Assembly (NCBI RefSeq): GCF_035593345.1
Contig: NZ_CP141606.1
Location: 2,728,001 to 2,792,000 of the forward strand
Length of the DNA stretch: 64,000 bases
Reading direction: 5' to 3'
From: Lelliottia sp. JS-SCA-14
Lineage (GTDB): Bacteria; Pseudomonadota; Gammaproteobacteria; Enterobacterales; Enterobacteriaceae
This document shows, in pieces, positions 34,789-42,967 of this stretch. Each line of letters starts with the position of its first letter. Positions within the stretch are counted from its first letter, which is position 1. A program made the position numbers and the translations under genes. The notes under the pieces were generated by a model. The model made no database searches. It worked only from the letters and a program-made list of their open reading frames with translations, and had not been told where the DNA came from.

Positions 34789-35109
34789 TCAGGGGGCGGC
34801 GGATTTTCCCTGCCCCACGTCCACCAGCAATAAGACGCCAAAACTCCCCTCCGGCACCGAATGGCTCGCCCCTCTCGGCACGAAACAGTACTCCCCGGTT
34901 TGCAGCGTAAACTGCTCGCCCGCCACCACCAGCGGCAGTTCGCCGTCGAGCACCAGCAGCAGCTCGTCGAAATCGTCGTGAACCTCAGACGGAATACCCT
35001 CTCCGCCCATTTTGATCACTTTAATACTGGCGTTCCCGACGGTTCCAAGCACGCGTGAACGCCAGATCTCCGGCAGGCTCGCGACGACGCCTGCAATAGA
35101 GGCTTTCAT
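34789..35109 (-). CDS. Small cupin protein
   Basis: A 106-residue single cupin barrel: VHDDFDELLLVLDGELPLVV (first motif with His and two acidic residues) and FVPRGASHSVPEG (second motif). The metal site is H-D-E-H-like. Many such proteins are isomerases or ligand sensors; function is not assignable. It is convergent with the PanE-like gene, eleven bases apart. Confidence 0.8.
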   Translation of the reverse strand: MKASIAGVVASLPEIWRSRVLGTVGNASIKVIKMGGEGIPSEVHDDFDELLLVLDGELPLVVAGEQFTLQTGEYCFVPRGASHSVPEGSFGVLLLVDVGQGKSAAP

Positions 35110-35374
35110 TTTTCCACTCCGCTTCGTTAGATTTCACCACCTTTACCATGCCGCCAGGAATACCGTTATGATTTCATCAGGTTAGGCTTGCCGGATTTTA
35201 GCTAAGCCTTATTAACGCTCTGGTTTACAAGGATATTCACGAACCCTTCCAGGAACTTCCTGACCCGAGAATTCAGGCAAACGGCACCGTTCTCAGCTAG
35301 ACTTGGATGCTGTACTTTTCCACCTGATAACCAACCTACCCCTTCTCCTTTCACTCCACCCGAGAGGTTCAATC

Positions 35375-36211
35375 ATGTCATTTGTCACCACGAAAGATAA
35401 CGTTGAGATCTTCTATAAAGACTGGGGCCCCAAAGATGCGCAGCCGATATTTTTCCACCACGGCTGGCCGCTCAGCGCGGATGACTGGGATAACCAGCTG
35501 CTGTTCTTTTTAGCGCAAGGTTATCGCGTGCTCGCCTCGGACCGACGCGGGCACGGGCGTTCCAGCCAGGTCAGCGACGGGCACGATATGGATCACTACG
35601 CCGCCGACGTCTCCGCCGTCGTTGAGCATCTGGATCTGAAAAACGTGGTGCATATCGGGCACTCGACGGGTGGCGGGCAGGTTGCGCGCTACGTCGCAAA
35701 ATATGGTCAGCCGCAGGGGCGCGTGGCGAAAGCGGTGCTAATCAGCGCCGTCCCTCCGCTGATGGTCAAAACGCCAGACAACCCGGGCGGCACGCCGCTG
35801 GAGGTTTTCGACGGCTTCCGCCAGGCGCTGGCCGCCAACCGCGCGCAGTTCTTTCTCGATGTCGCGACGGGGCCGTTCTACGGTTTTAACCGGGATGGCG
35901 CGGAGATCTCTCAGGGCATCATCCAGAACTGGTGGCGTCAGGGGATGATCGGCAGCGCAAAGGCGCACTACGAGGGTATCAAAGCCTTCTCAGAAACCGA
36001 CCAGACCGAGGATCTGAAAGCCATCAGCGTGCCGACGCTGATTTTGCATGGCGATGACGATCAGGTGGTGCCGTACAAAAATGCGGCCCTGCTTCAGGAT
36101 GAGCTCCTCAGCAATAGCACGCTCAAGATCTATCCGGGCTTCCCGCACGGGATGCACGCGACGCACGCCGATGTGATTAACCAGGATCTGCTGGCATTTA
36201 TTCGCAGCTAA
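35375..36211 (+). CDS. Alpha/beta hydrolase, cofactor-free chloroperoxidase type
   Basis: A 278-residue alpha/beta hydrolase. GAGAGG precedes ATG 35375; a longer frame upstream is not supported. Nucleophile elbow GHSTGGG (Ser at about 98), acid in LHGDDDQVVP, and histidine in GFPHGMHATH form the triad; FHHGWPLSADDWDNQ is the oxyanion region characteristic of non-haem chloroperoxidases/perhydrolases (Bpo/Cpo type). These enzymes make peracids from acetate and hydrogen peroxide in vitro, but the physiological role is probably esterase or lactonase. A hairpin follows the stop codon. Confidence 0.9.
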   Translation: MSFVTTKDNVEIFYKDWGPKDAQPIFFHHGWPLSADDWDNQLLFFLAQGYRVLASDRRGHGRSSQVSDGHDMDHYAADVSAVVEHLDLKNVVHIGHSTGGGQVARYVAKYGQPQGRVAKAVLISAVPPLMVKTPDNPGGTPLEVFDGFRQALAANRAQFFLDVATGPFYGFNRDGAEISQGIIQNWWRQGMIGSAKAHYEGIKAFSETDQTEDLKAISVPTLILHGDDDQVVPYKNAALLQDELLSNSTLKIYPGFPHGMHATHADVINQDLLAFIRS

Positions 36212-36214
36212 CTG

Positions 36215-36250
36215 AACTGTCGGTATCGCCGCCTGGCGATGCCGACAGTT
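36215..36250 (+). terminator. Hairpin after the hydrolase gene
   Basis: AACTGTCGGTATCGCC and GGCGATGCCGACAGTT form a 16-bp stem with one G-T pair and a four-base loop. There is no T-tract, so it may protect the 3' end rather than terminate alone. Confidence 0.7.
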
Positions 36251-36336
36251 ATCACAAAAATGATGATTATTTGTTGTTATTTCGTTAACTCCAACGGTGT
36301 AGAATTGATCTATTGATCGATATTGCCGGAGCTTAC

Positions 36337-38613
36337 ATGAACAACAAACGCCGCTCGGTTCCAGGAATCAGGCACTATGATGGTCCTGCCGGTGGATGGG
36401 GCGCGCTGAAAGCGACCGCCATCGCCGTTCGCACGCAGATGGACACCCTCGACGCCCCCGCCACTCTGCTTCGCACCAACCAGCCTGACGGATTTGACTG
36501 CCCCGGCTGCGCCTGGCCCGACAAAGAGCACAAATCCACCTTCCAGTTCTGCGAAAACGGCGCCAAAGCCGTCACCTGGGAAGCGACCAGCAAACGCGTC
36601 ACACCGGCCTTTTTCGCTGAAAACACCGTATCTTCCCTGCTGGCAAAAAGCGACTTCGAACTCGAAGGCTACGGGCGTCTGACCCATCCGCTGGTGTATC
36701 ACCCGGAGAGCGACACCTTCCGCCCGGTCGAGTGGGAACAGGCCTTCGCGCGCATCGGCGAGATCCTGCGCGAACTCCCGCCGGATGCGGTTGAGTTTTA
36801 CACCTCCGGGCGGGCGTCGAACGAAGCGGCCTATCTGTTCCAGCTGTTCGCCCGCGAGCTCGGCACCAATAATTTTCCTGATTGTTCCAATATGTGCCAC
36901 GAAGCCACCAGCGTCGGTCTGCCGCGCTCCATCGGCATCGGGAAAGGCACCGTATCGCTGGACGATTTTGATAACACCGAGCTGGTGATTTCGATTGGGC
37001 ATAACCCCGGCACCAACCACCCGCGGATGATGGGCACGCTGCACGAACTGGCCCGACGCAATGTGCCGATTATCGTGCTCAATCCGATGCGCGAGCGCGC
37101 CCTGGAGCGCTTTGCCGATCCGCAAAGCGTGGTGGAGATGGCAACCTACAGCTCCACCGATATCGCCTCGACCTATTTCCAGGTCAAAGCGGGCGGTGAC
37201 GCCGCCGCGCTGAAAGGCATCGCGAAACATCTGCTGGAATTTGAAAACGCCCTGGATCAGGCGTTTATCGCCACCCACACCCAGGGATTCGAAGCGTTTG
37301 CGGCAGATATTCAGGCGACCAATTGGGAATCGATTGAGCGCGAGTCAGGCCTGACGCGCCAGGATCTTCATCAGGTCGCCGAGGCCTACGCCAAATCGAA
37401 CGCCACCATCATCACCTACGGCATGGGCATTACCCAGCACAACAAAGGCACCTCTAACGTGCGCCTGATTGCCGACCTGCTGCTGATGCGCGGCAATATC
37501 GGCAAGCCGGGCGCGGGGATTTGTCCGCTGCGCGGCCACTCGAACGTACAGGGCAACCGCACCGTCGGGATCTCCGAAAAACCGACCGCGGCGTTTCTTG
37601 GCAAAATTGAAGAGGTGTTTGGCTTTACGCCGCCTGCGGCGCACGGCCACGACGCGGTACAGGCCACCGAGGCGATGATCAACGGCTCGGCGAAGGCGAT
37701 GCTCTGTCTGGGCGGCAATTTCGCGGTGGCGATGCCCGATCATGCCCGCGCGTTTCCGGCGATGCGTAGCCTGGATCTCAGCGTCCACGTCGGGACTAAG
37801 CTCAACCGCACCCACCTGCTCACCGCCAAAGAGACGTATCTGTTCCCCTGCCTGGGCCGCACGGAGCTGGATATGCAGCAGACCGGCCGTCAGTCCATCA
37901 CCGTGGAAGATTCCATGTCGATGGTGCATGCCTCTTCCGGCAAGCTCAAACCCGCTTCGCCCGCGCTGCGCTCCGAACCGGCGATTGTTGCCGGGCTGGC
38001 GAAAGCCACGCTGACTCACACCAAAGTCGACTGGGAAAACCTGGTGACGGATTACGATCTGATCCGCGATCTGATTGAAAAAACCATCCCCGGCTTTGAG
38101 CAGTACAACCAGCGCATCCGCGTCCCCGGCGGTTTTCGCATGCCGCTCCCGCCGACCGAGCGCGTCTGGCCGACGCCAACGGGCAAAGCGATGTTCTCGG
38201 TGTTTGAGGGCGTGGATGAAAACCGGGCTGGCGTCGGCGACAACGTTCTGCGCCTGGTGACGCTTCGCAGTCACGACCAGTACAACACCACCATTTATGC
38301 CCTGGACGACCGCTACCGCGGCGTGTTTGGCCGCCGCGATATTCTGTTTATGAACGAAGGTGACATGGCGCGGCTCGGCCTGGAGCATGGCGACCGGGTG
38401 GATATTTCCACTGCGTTACCTGATAGCGTTCAGCATCTGGAAGACATCACCGTGGTGGCCTACAGCATCGCGGCAGGGACGGTCGGGGCCTATTATCCCG
38501 AGGCTAACGTGCTGGTTCCCCTCGATTATCTTGACAAAGACAGCGGGACACCGTCCTATAAATCGGTGCCCGTCCGGGTGACGCTGCGATCAAAAGAGAT
38601 CCGTGCGATATAA
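36337..38613 (+). CDS. ydeP: YdeP-type molybdopterin oxidoreductase
   Basis: A 758-residue protein of the FdhF-like family, same length as E. coli YdeP (759). GGAG precedes ATG 36337. The N-terminal iron-sulfur region has only DCPGCAWPD, not the four cysteines of formate dehydrogenases. It continues with SNMCHEATSVGL, GHNPGTNHPRM, GITQHNKGTSNVR and LRGHSNVQGNRT in the molybdopterin guanine-dinucleotide domains, and a C-terminal dinucleotide-binding domain (RSHDQYNTTIY). E. coli ydeP is EvgA-activated and required for EvgAS-dependent acid resistance; the presence of evgAS in the same window makes that link likely. The substrate is unknown. Confidence 0.92.
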   Translation: MNNKRRSVPGIRHYDGPAGGWGALKATAIAVRTQMDTLDAPATLLRTNQPDGFDCPGCAWPDKEHKSTFQFCENGAKAVTWEATSKRVTPAFFAENTVSSLLAKSDFELEGYGRLTHPLVYHPESDTFRPVEWEQAFARIGEILRELPPDAVEFYTSGRASNEAAYLFQLFARELGTNNFPDCSNMCHEATSVGLPRSIGIGKGTVSLDDFDNTELVISIGHNPGTNHPRMMGTLHELARRNVPIIVLNPMRERALERFADPQSVVEMATYSSTDIASTYFQVKAGGDAAALKGIAKHLLEFENALDQAFIATHTQGFEAFAADIQATNWESIERESGLTRQDLHQVAEAYAKSNATIITYGMGITQHNKGTSNVRLIADLLLMRGNIGKPGAGICPLRGHSNVQGNRTVGISEKPTAAFLGKIEEVFGFTPPAAHGHDAVQATEAMINGSAKAMLCLGGNFAVAMPDHARAFPAMRSLDLSVHVGTKLNRTHLLTAKETYLFPCLGRTELDMQQTGRQSITVEDSMSMVHASSGKLKPASPALRSEPAIVAGLAKATLTHTKVDWENLVTDYDLIRDLIEKTIPGFEQYNQRIRVPGGFRMPLPPTERVWPTPTGKAMFSVFEGVDENRAGVGDNVLRLVTLRSHDQYNTTIYALDDRYRGVFGRRDILFMNEGDMARLGLEHGDRVDISTALPDSVQHLEDITVVAYSIAAGTVGAYYPEANVLVPLDYLDKDSGTPSYKSVPVRVTLRSKEIRAI

Positions 38614-38626
38614 AAGAGACAATGTG

Positions 38627-39367
38627 ATGTTGATGAAAACAAAAGCGCTGCCACGGAACGAGGCCAGCATGGAATTTCGCGCCGGGATCACCGCCTGTCT
38701 GCCGACCATCCCCGGCTACTGGAGCATCGGCTTTGCCGCCGGAGCCATCGGTACCCTCGCCGGGTTTACGACTTTACAAACTGCCCTGCTGGCGAGCGCG
38801 CTGTACGCGGGCTCAGCCCAGTTTCTGTTCTATTCCCTGTGGGCCACCGGCGCGGAGATCGCCTCGGTGGTGCTGAGCGTCTTCCTCGTCAATCTGCGCT
38901 ATCTGCTGATGAGCTCGGCGATGAGCGTATTTTTCCGCGACTACACCACCCTGCAAAAAGTGGTCAGCGGGCTGCTGCTGACGGACGAAACCTTTGGCGT
39001 GGCGGTTCAGCAGGGCAGCCAGCAGAGCAAAGTCCCCTTTGCGTGGATGCTGGGGCTGAACATGGCCGCGTGGCTTAACTGGATCCTCGCCTGCATCGTC
39101 GGCGCGTGGCTGGCATCCGCCCTGCCGCCGTCGTTGATGGAGGGGCTGAGCTTTAGCCTGGTGTCGATGTTTATCGGCCTGGTGCTGATGATCTGGTTCG
39201 CCAGTCGCCGCAAAGCGCTGGAGTCCTTCAGCATCGCCGCGGCGGTGGTCATTACCCTGCTGACCGCCAGCCATACGGACATGAGCGTGGTGGTGATCGT
39301 GGCAGCATCGGTGTCCGCAACCCTGGCGACCCTCGGGCTGCGCCTGTTCTATAAAGGCGGGAAATGA
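38627..39367 (+). CDS. azlC: AzlC family branched-chain amino-acid exporter, large subunit
   Basis: A 246-residue inner-membrane protein with about six helices. EFRAGITACLPTIPGYWSIG is the N-terminal family signature, LLASALYAGSAQFLFYSLW and FLVNLRYLLMSSAM follow. With AzlD it exports branched-chain amino acids (E. coli YgaZH analogue). AGAGA precedes ATG 38627, and a second ATG at 38633 is possible. The last codons overlap azlD (ATGA). It lies 13 bases after ydeP, so it may be cotranscribed. Confidence 0.9.
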   Translation: MLMKTKALPRNEASMEFRAGITACLPTIPGYWSIGFAAGAIGTLAGFTTLQTALLASALYAGSAQFLFYSLWATGAEIASVVLSVFLVNLRYLLMSSAMSVFFRDYTTLQKVVSGLLLTDETFGVAVQQGSQQSKVPFAWMLGLNMAAWLNWILACIVGAWLASALPPSLMEGLSFSLVSMFIGLVLMIWFASRRKALESFSIAAAVVITLLTASHTDMSVVVIVAASVSATLATLGLRLFYKGGK

Positions 39368-39687
39368 TGGAGCGAAATATTTTACTGGCGATTATCGCCT
39401 GCGCGGTGGTGACGGCGCTGATGCGCACGGTGCCGATTCTGCTGCTTTCGCGCTTTCGGCTGGCGCCCGTGCTGCAGCAGTGGCTGAGCTTTATTCCCTC
39501 GGCGATCATGGCGGCGATTATCACGGCGGAGCTGGTCGGTAAACCAGCGCTGACCCCGTCGGGGATCAGCGTTTCGCTGCTGGCAGCCGGCGTGGCGACC
39601 GTCGCCGGGATTATCACCCGCAGCCTGTTTGCCACGGTGATCGCCGGGATGGTGGCGTTTTCAGGGTTGAGTTATTTATTGGGGTGA
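39364..39687 (+). CDS. azlD: AzlD family branched-chain amino-acid exporter, small subunit
   Basis: A 107-residue membrane protein with about four helices; VVTALMRTVPILLLSRF and VLQQWLSFIPSAIMAAII are family signatures. ATG 39364 overlaps the azlC stop, indicating translational coupling. Together they form the two-component exporter. Confidence 0.9.
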   Translation: MMERNILLAIIACAVVTALMRTVPILLLSRFRLAPVLQQWLSFIPSAIMAAIITAELVGKPALTPSGISVSLLAAGVATVAGIITRSLFATVIAGMVAFSGLSYLLG

Positions 39688-39699
39688 TGCGGTTTGTTG

Positions 39700-39755
39700 C
39701 CGGATGGCAGTCGCGGATTTTGTAGGTCGGGTAAGGCGCAGCCGCCACCCGACAC
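39700..39755. repeat. REP (PU-type) element
   Basis: GCCGGATGGC and GTCGGGTAAGGCGCAGCCGCCACCCGAC form the palindromic units of enterobacterial REP elements, lying between the azlD and PhnD-like convergent genes. Confidence 0.85.
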
Positions 39756-39768
39756 TGTGGGCACAACG

Positions 39769-40551
39769 TCAAATCCGCGCCACCCCCAACTCCGCCGCCT
39801 CATCGCGCCACGCGAGCAACAGAGAATACGGCTCGCGCGACACCGCGCTAAACCCGCCGATCAACATCGCCTCGCACACACTCCGGTACTGCGGGTCACT
39901 CACCAAACTGCTCAGCGCATCCCGCAGAAGCTCAACCGTCGAAGCCTCCCCCGCCGTGATCAGCGGCAGCCCTGGCGCGAGCGGCGTTTCCCCCACCACG
40001 CTCAAACCCTCCACTAACTCAGGCTCATGGCGCTGCAATAACGCCCAGGTCACGCAGTCGATAGCAGCGATATCCGCGCCCCCTTCTGTCAGCGCGTTAA
40101 GCGACTGCCGGTGACTCCCGCTTAAACTCGTTTGCGCAAAAAACCGTCCCTGCTCTGCGAGCGGGGCAACCATTTTGCGCAGGGCGTTATACCCCGACTG
40201 CGAATCGACAGAATTACACACCGCCCGCTGACCGCGAAAATCCGCCAGCGTTTTGCCCGCATCCGCCTCACGCGCCACCAGAAAACTGCGGTAGTGAATC
40301 CCTTCGCAGCCGGGCGCGGTGTAGTGAAAACACCCTACCGTCTGCACCTCCGGCAGCTGTGTCACCAGCGGGAAACCGCAGGTCTGGCTGAGGAGCAGGT
40401 CGCCGCTTTGCCAGTGTGCGAGCAAATCTTCTCCACTCCATCCGCTGACCGCCAGACCGCGTTCGAGCAGCAGCCTCTGCACCGCCTGCCACAGTCGTTC
40501 ATTGTCAGCCTGGTTCACGCCATACATCGGAAACGCGAGGGTATTAGTCAT
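39769..40551 (-). CDS. PhnD-like substrate-binding protein without signal peptide
   Basis: A 260-residue protein of the phosphate/phosphonate-binding (PhnD-like, TctC-like) fold: LLSQTCGFPLVTQ, YRSFLVAREADAGKTLADFRGQRAVCNSVDSQSGYNALR (quoted in part as VCNSVDSQSGYNALR) and GGADIAAIDCVTWALL. It has no signal peptide, lipobox or neighbouring transporter, so it is probably a cytoplasmic ligand-binding or enzyme-like protein rather than an uptake component. Its start overlaps the stop of the upstream desaturase gene by eight bases, so the two are cotranslated. The reason for this pairing is unknown. Confidence 0.72.
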   Translation of the reverse strand: MTNTLAFPMYGVNQADNERLWQAVQRLLLERGLAVSGWSGEDLLAHWQSGDLLLSQTCGFPLVTQLPEVQTVGCFHYTAPGCEGIHYRSFLVAREADAGKTLADFRGQRAVCNSVDSQSGYNALRKMVAPLAEQGRFFAQTSLSGSHRQSLNALTEGGADIAAIDCVTWALLQRHEPELVEGLSVVGETPLAPGLPLITAGEASTVELLRDALSSLVSDPQYRSVCEAMLIGGFSAVSREPYSLLLAWRDEAAELGVARI

Positions 40552-41521
40552 GTTGTTTCACACCCGGATGGACGGTGACATCAACGGCTTTCGCCCAGAA
40601 GCGGCGCAGCCATTCCCCGTAGCCGCGCACCACAAAGTGCTGGTTGCGCTGCTGATACTGCGCTTTATCGCGCAGATAGATCGCCCGCAGGCCGTACCAG
40701 GGCACGCCGGGCAGATCGTGATGCACAACATGATAGTTGAGATTGAGAAACAGCACCCGCCACACCAGGGAGGCTTCGTTGATCACCGAGCGTGCGTGCG
40801 GATCGTCCGCCGCCTGATGCTCGAGGAACGAGCGCACTTTCGTGAGCGCCAGCGCGGGATAACTCACCGCGACCACAAAAAATAGCGCTGAAAAGCCGAC
40901 CATTTCCATCAAGGCAAACAGCGGCACCAGCAGCGCGACGTGAATCAGCCACATCGCCATACTCCTGCGCTCCAGATGGCGAAACGCCCGGTATGCGCCC
41001 GCAAGCGTCTGGGCAATATCCAGCAGCGGTGCCAGCAGCAGCCGACCGGGAAAGGTATTGCGTGCATGAATCAGCTTGCGTTGCCAGGGGGAGAATGTTG
41101 CCCAGGTTTCATCGGTGAAATAGTAGGATTCAGGGTCGTCCACCGGAACCGTCAGGTGGTCATGATTGTGATGCGCCAGATGCGAATCGCGATACAGCCC
41201 GTACGGGTACCACACCGCCAGCGGCAGCGTGCCGAGCAGTTGGTTAAACCAGGCGAGACGCGTCGGATGCCCGTGGATCAGCTCGTGCTGAAGCGACATA
41301 TACCAGGCGGTAAACCCGATCAGCAGCAGCGTGGCGGGCAGTCGTCCGAGGGTTTGCCAGTAAAACAGCGTGGCAAACCAGCCGCCGTAAATGACGACGA
41401 TTAACCCCCAGGTGGGTAATTCGCTGCGCCAGAGCCAGCTTTGGGAGAGCTGGCGAAGTGTATCGCGTTGCTGCGGGTGTAAATAGAGAGGCGACCGTTG
41501 ACCCATGTGTTTCAATGCCAT
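40544..41521 (-). CDS. Integral-membrane fatty acid desaturase/hydroxylase
   Basis: A 325-residue di-iron membrane enzyme. The three histidine clusters are HELIHGHPTR, HLAHHNHDH and HVVHHDLPG (about 285), separated by pairs of membrane helices. Such enzymes introduce double bonds or hydroxyls into acyl chains or carotenoids using an external electron donor. Typical enterobacteria make unsaturated fatty acids anaerobically with FabA/FabB, so an aerobic desaturase is accessory. It is followed by the PhnD-like gene with an eight-base overlap. Confidence 0.88.
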   Translation of the reverse strand: MALKHMGQRSPLYLHPQQRDTLRQLSQSWLWRSELPTWGLIVVIYGGWFATLFYWQTLGRLPATLLLIGFTAWYMSLQHELIHGHPTRLAWFNQLLGTLPLAVWYPYGLYRDSHLAHHNHDHLTVPVDDPESYYFTDETWATFSPWQRKLIHARNTFPGRLLLAPLLDIAQTLAGAYRAFRHLERRSMAMWLIHVALLVPLFALMEMVGFSALFFVVAVSYPALALTKVRSFLEHQAADDPHARSVINEASLVWRVLFLNLNYHVVHHDLPGVPWYGLRAIYLRDKAQYQQRNQHFVVRGYGEWLRRFWAKAVDVTVHPGVKQHD

Positions 41522-41597
41522 TTCCGTAATATGACGTTATCCCACGAAGATGTGAGATAACGTCGGAAATCACAAAGAATTTAAATGGTAATGCTTT

Positions 41598-41698
41598 GCC
41601 GGATATTGCGCATTATTGCCGGGTGGCGGCTTCGCCTTACCCGGCCTACATTATTGGGTTTTGTAGGTCGGGTAAGGCGAAGCCGCCACCCGACAATG
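41598..41698. repeat. BIME (paired REP units)
   Basis: Two inverted units, GCCGGGTGGCGGCTTCGCCTTACCCGGC and GTCGGGTAAGGCGAAGCCGCCACCCGAC (given by their ends), lie about 35 bases apart between the desaturase start region and catA. As the 3' end of a 16-gene operon it may act as an mRNA stabiliser. Confidence 0.85.
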
Positions 41699-41708
41699 TC
41701 CTCGCGCG

Positions 41709-42635
41709 TTATTCCTTCACCCGCGCACGCTTGCCGCGCTCTTCTTCGTGGCTGTCGGCACTGGTCACTAAGGCGAAATCAAAACTGACCTCCGTATGCG
41801 GGCCATTAATATCGCGCTCCTGCGATACCTTGCTGTCGGTGATTTTAATTGGATCGGCGATCAGCTCTTCGCGGGTGGCAAAGGCAAAATCGTCCCACAG
41901 ATATTCATCGCCGTTGAGGTTAATCTGAGTGGTGAGATGTTTAAAGCCCGGCGCGGAGACAAAGAAATGCACATGCGCCGGGCGATTGCCGTGACGCCCC
42001 AGCCCATTGAGCAGTTTTTGCGTTGGTCCATCCGGCGGGCAGCCGTAGCCGCATGGCACGATGCTGCGCACCGCGTAGCGACCATCCGCGCCGGTTTTTA
42101 CGCGGCGGCGGAGGTTGTATTCGCTCTGCGACGCATCAAAGAACGAGTAGCCGCCGAGCGTGTTGGCGTGCCAGATATCGACAATCGCCCCGGCCACCGG
42201 TTTGCCGTGCAGATCGGTGATGGTCCCGTGCAGCCACATGGTTTCGGCCTTCTCGCTACCGTCGTCCATGCGGGCGTAACCCTCACTCAATGGCGCGTTC
42301 GCCACGTACAGCGGCCCTTCGATGGTGCGCGGCGTGCCGACGTCATTGCCCGTCGCCGCCTCTTTCTCGTCGGCACGCATATCGAGGTAATGCTCCAGCC
42401 CGAGCCCTGCCGCCAGCAGCGCCGCCTCTTTGCGCTCGCCGAGTTCGTTGAGATAATTCACCGCCAGCCAGAACTCTTCGTCGGTGATATCGAACTTTTT
42501 AATGGTCGCGCACAGGTCACCGAGGAGCTGATGCATAATCGTTTTAAAACGCTCGTTACCCTGGGCAGAATTTAATCCGCTGCTGATGGCGAGTAATGTT
42601 TCCAGTTCGGTTTGTTTGGTTGGATTGACTGACAT
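41709..42635 (-). CDS. catA: Catechol 1,2-dioxygenase
   Basis: A 308-residue intradiol ring-cleavage dioxygenase that opens catechol to cis,cis-muconate with non-haem Fe(III). Helical N-terminal dimerisation domain (about 1-90) and a beta-sandwich with EGPLYVANAPL, GAIVDIWHANTLGGYSFFD and YAVRSIVPCGYGCPPDGP; the iron ligands are Tyr in PLYVAN-like positions, YAVR region and His in RPAHVHFFVSAPGFKHLTTQI (His pair). It is the last gene of the leftward iac-pca-cat operon, 39 bases after catC, with a BIME downstream. Confidence 0.94.
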   Translation of the reverse strand: MSVNPTKQTELETLLAISSGLNSAQGNERFKTIMHQLLGDLCATIKKFDITDEEFWLAVNYLNELGERKEAALLAAGLGLEHYLDMRADEKEAATGNDVGTPRTIEGPLYVANAPLSEGYARMDDGSEKAETMWLHGTITDLHGKPVAGAIVDIWHANTLGGYSFFDASQSEYNLRRRVKTGADGRYAVRSIVPCGYGCPPDGPTQKLLNGLGRHGNRPAHVHFFVSAPGFKHLTTQINLNGDEYLWDDFAFATREELIADPIKITDSKVSQERDINGPHTEVSFDFALVTSADSHEEERGKRARVKE

Positions 42636-42674
42636 TGCGTATTCCTCTTGTAGGGTAAGGTTTATTATTAGGTG

Positions 42675-42965
42675 TTACGACTTTTCGGAATAAATAGATG
42701 ACGGGTGTTCGCACAAGGGCTGCACCGTGATGTCCATATACGGAAATAGCGGCAGGCCGGTTATTATCTCGTGCAGCTCCTGATTATCTTTCACCTCAAA
42801 CAGACTGACGTTGGCGTATTGCCCGACCACTCGCCAGATATGCAGCCATTTCCCTTCGCGCTGTAATTGCTGCGAATAGGCTTTTTCTCTGGCTTTTATT
42901 TCTTCTGCCTGGGCTGCGGGCAGCGTGGCGGGAATATTCACCGTCATCTCGACTTTAAATAGCAT
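42675..42965 (-). CDS. catC: Muconolactone delta-isomerase
   Basis: A 96-residue enzyme beginning MLFKVEMTVNIPATLPA, converting muconolactone to 3-oxoadipate enol-lactone. WLHIWRVVGQYANVSLFEV and LPLFPYMDITVQPL are family signatures. AGAGGAACTGAGC precedes ATG 42965; longer frames on this strand are artefacts. It follows catB with a two-base gap. Confidence 0.95.
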   Translation of the reverse strand: MLFKVEMTVNIPATLPAAQAEEIKAREKAYSQQLQREGKWLHIWRVVGQYANVSLFEVKDNQELHEIITGLPLFPYMDITVQPLCEHPSSIYSEKS

Positions 42966-42967
42966 GC

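Noticed and set aside
36310..38388. Two long antisense frames (about 320 and 350 residues) opposite ydeP
   Set aside because: They are shadows of a GC-rich gene; composition is rich in Arg, Gly and His and no domain is seen.
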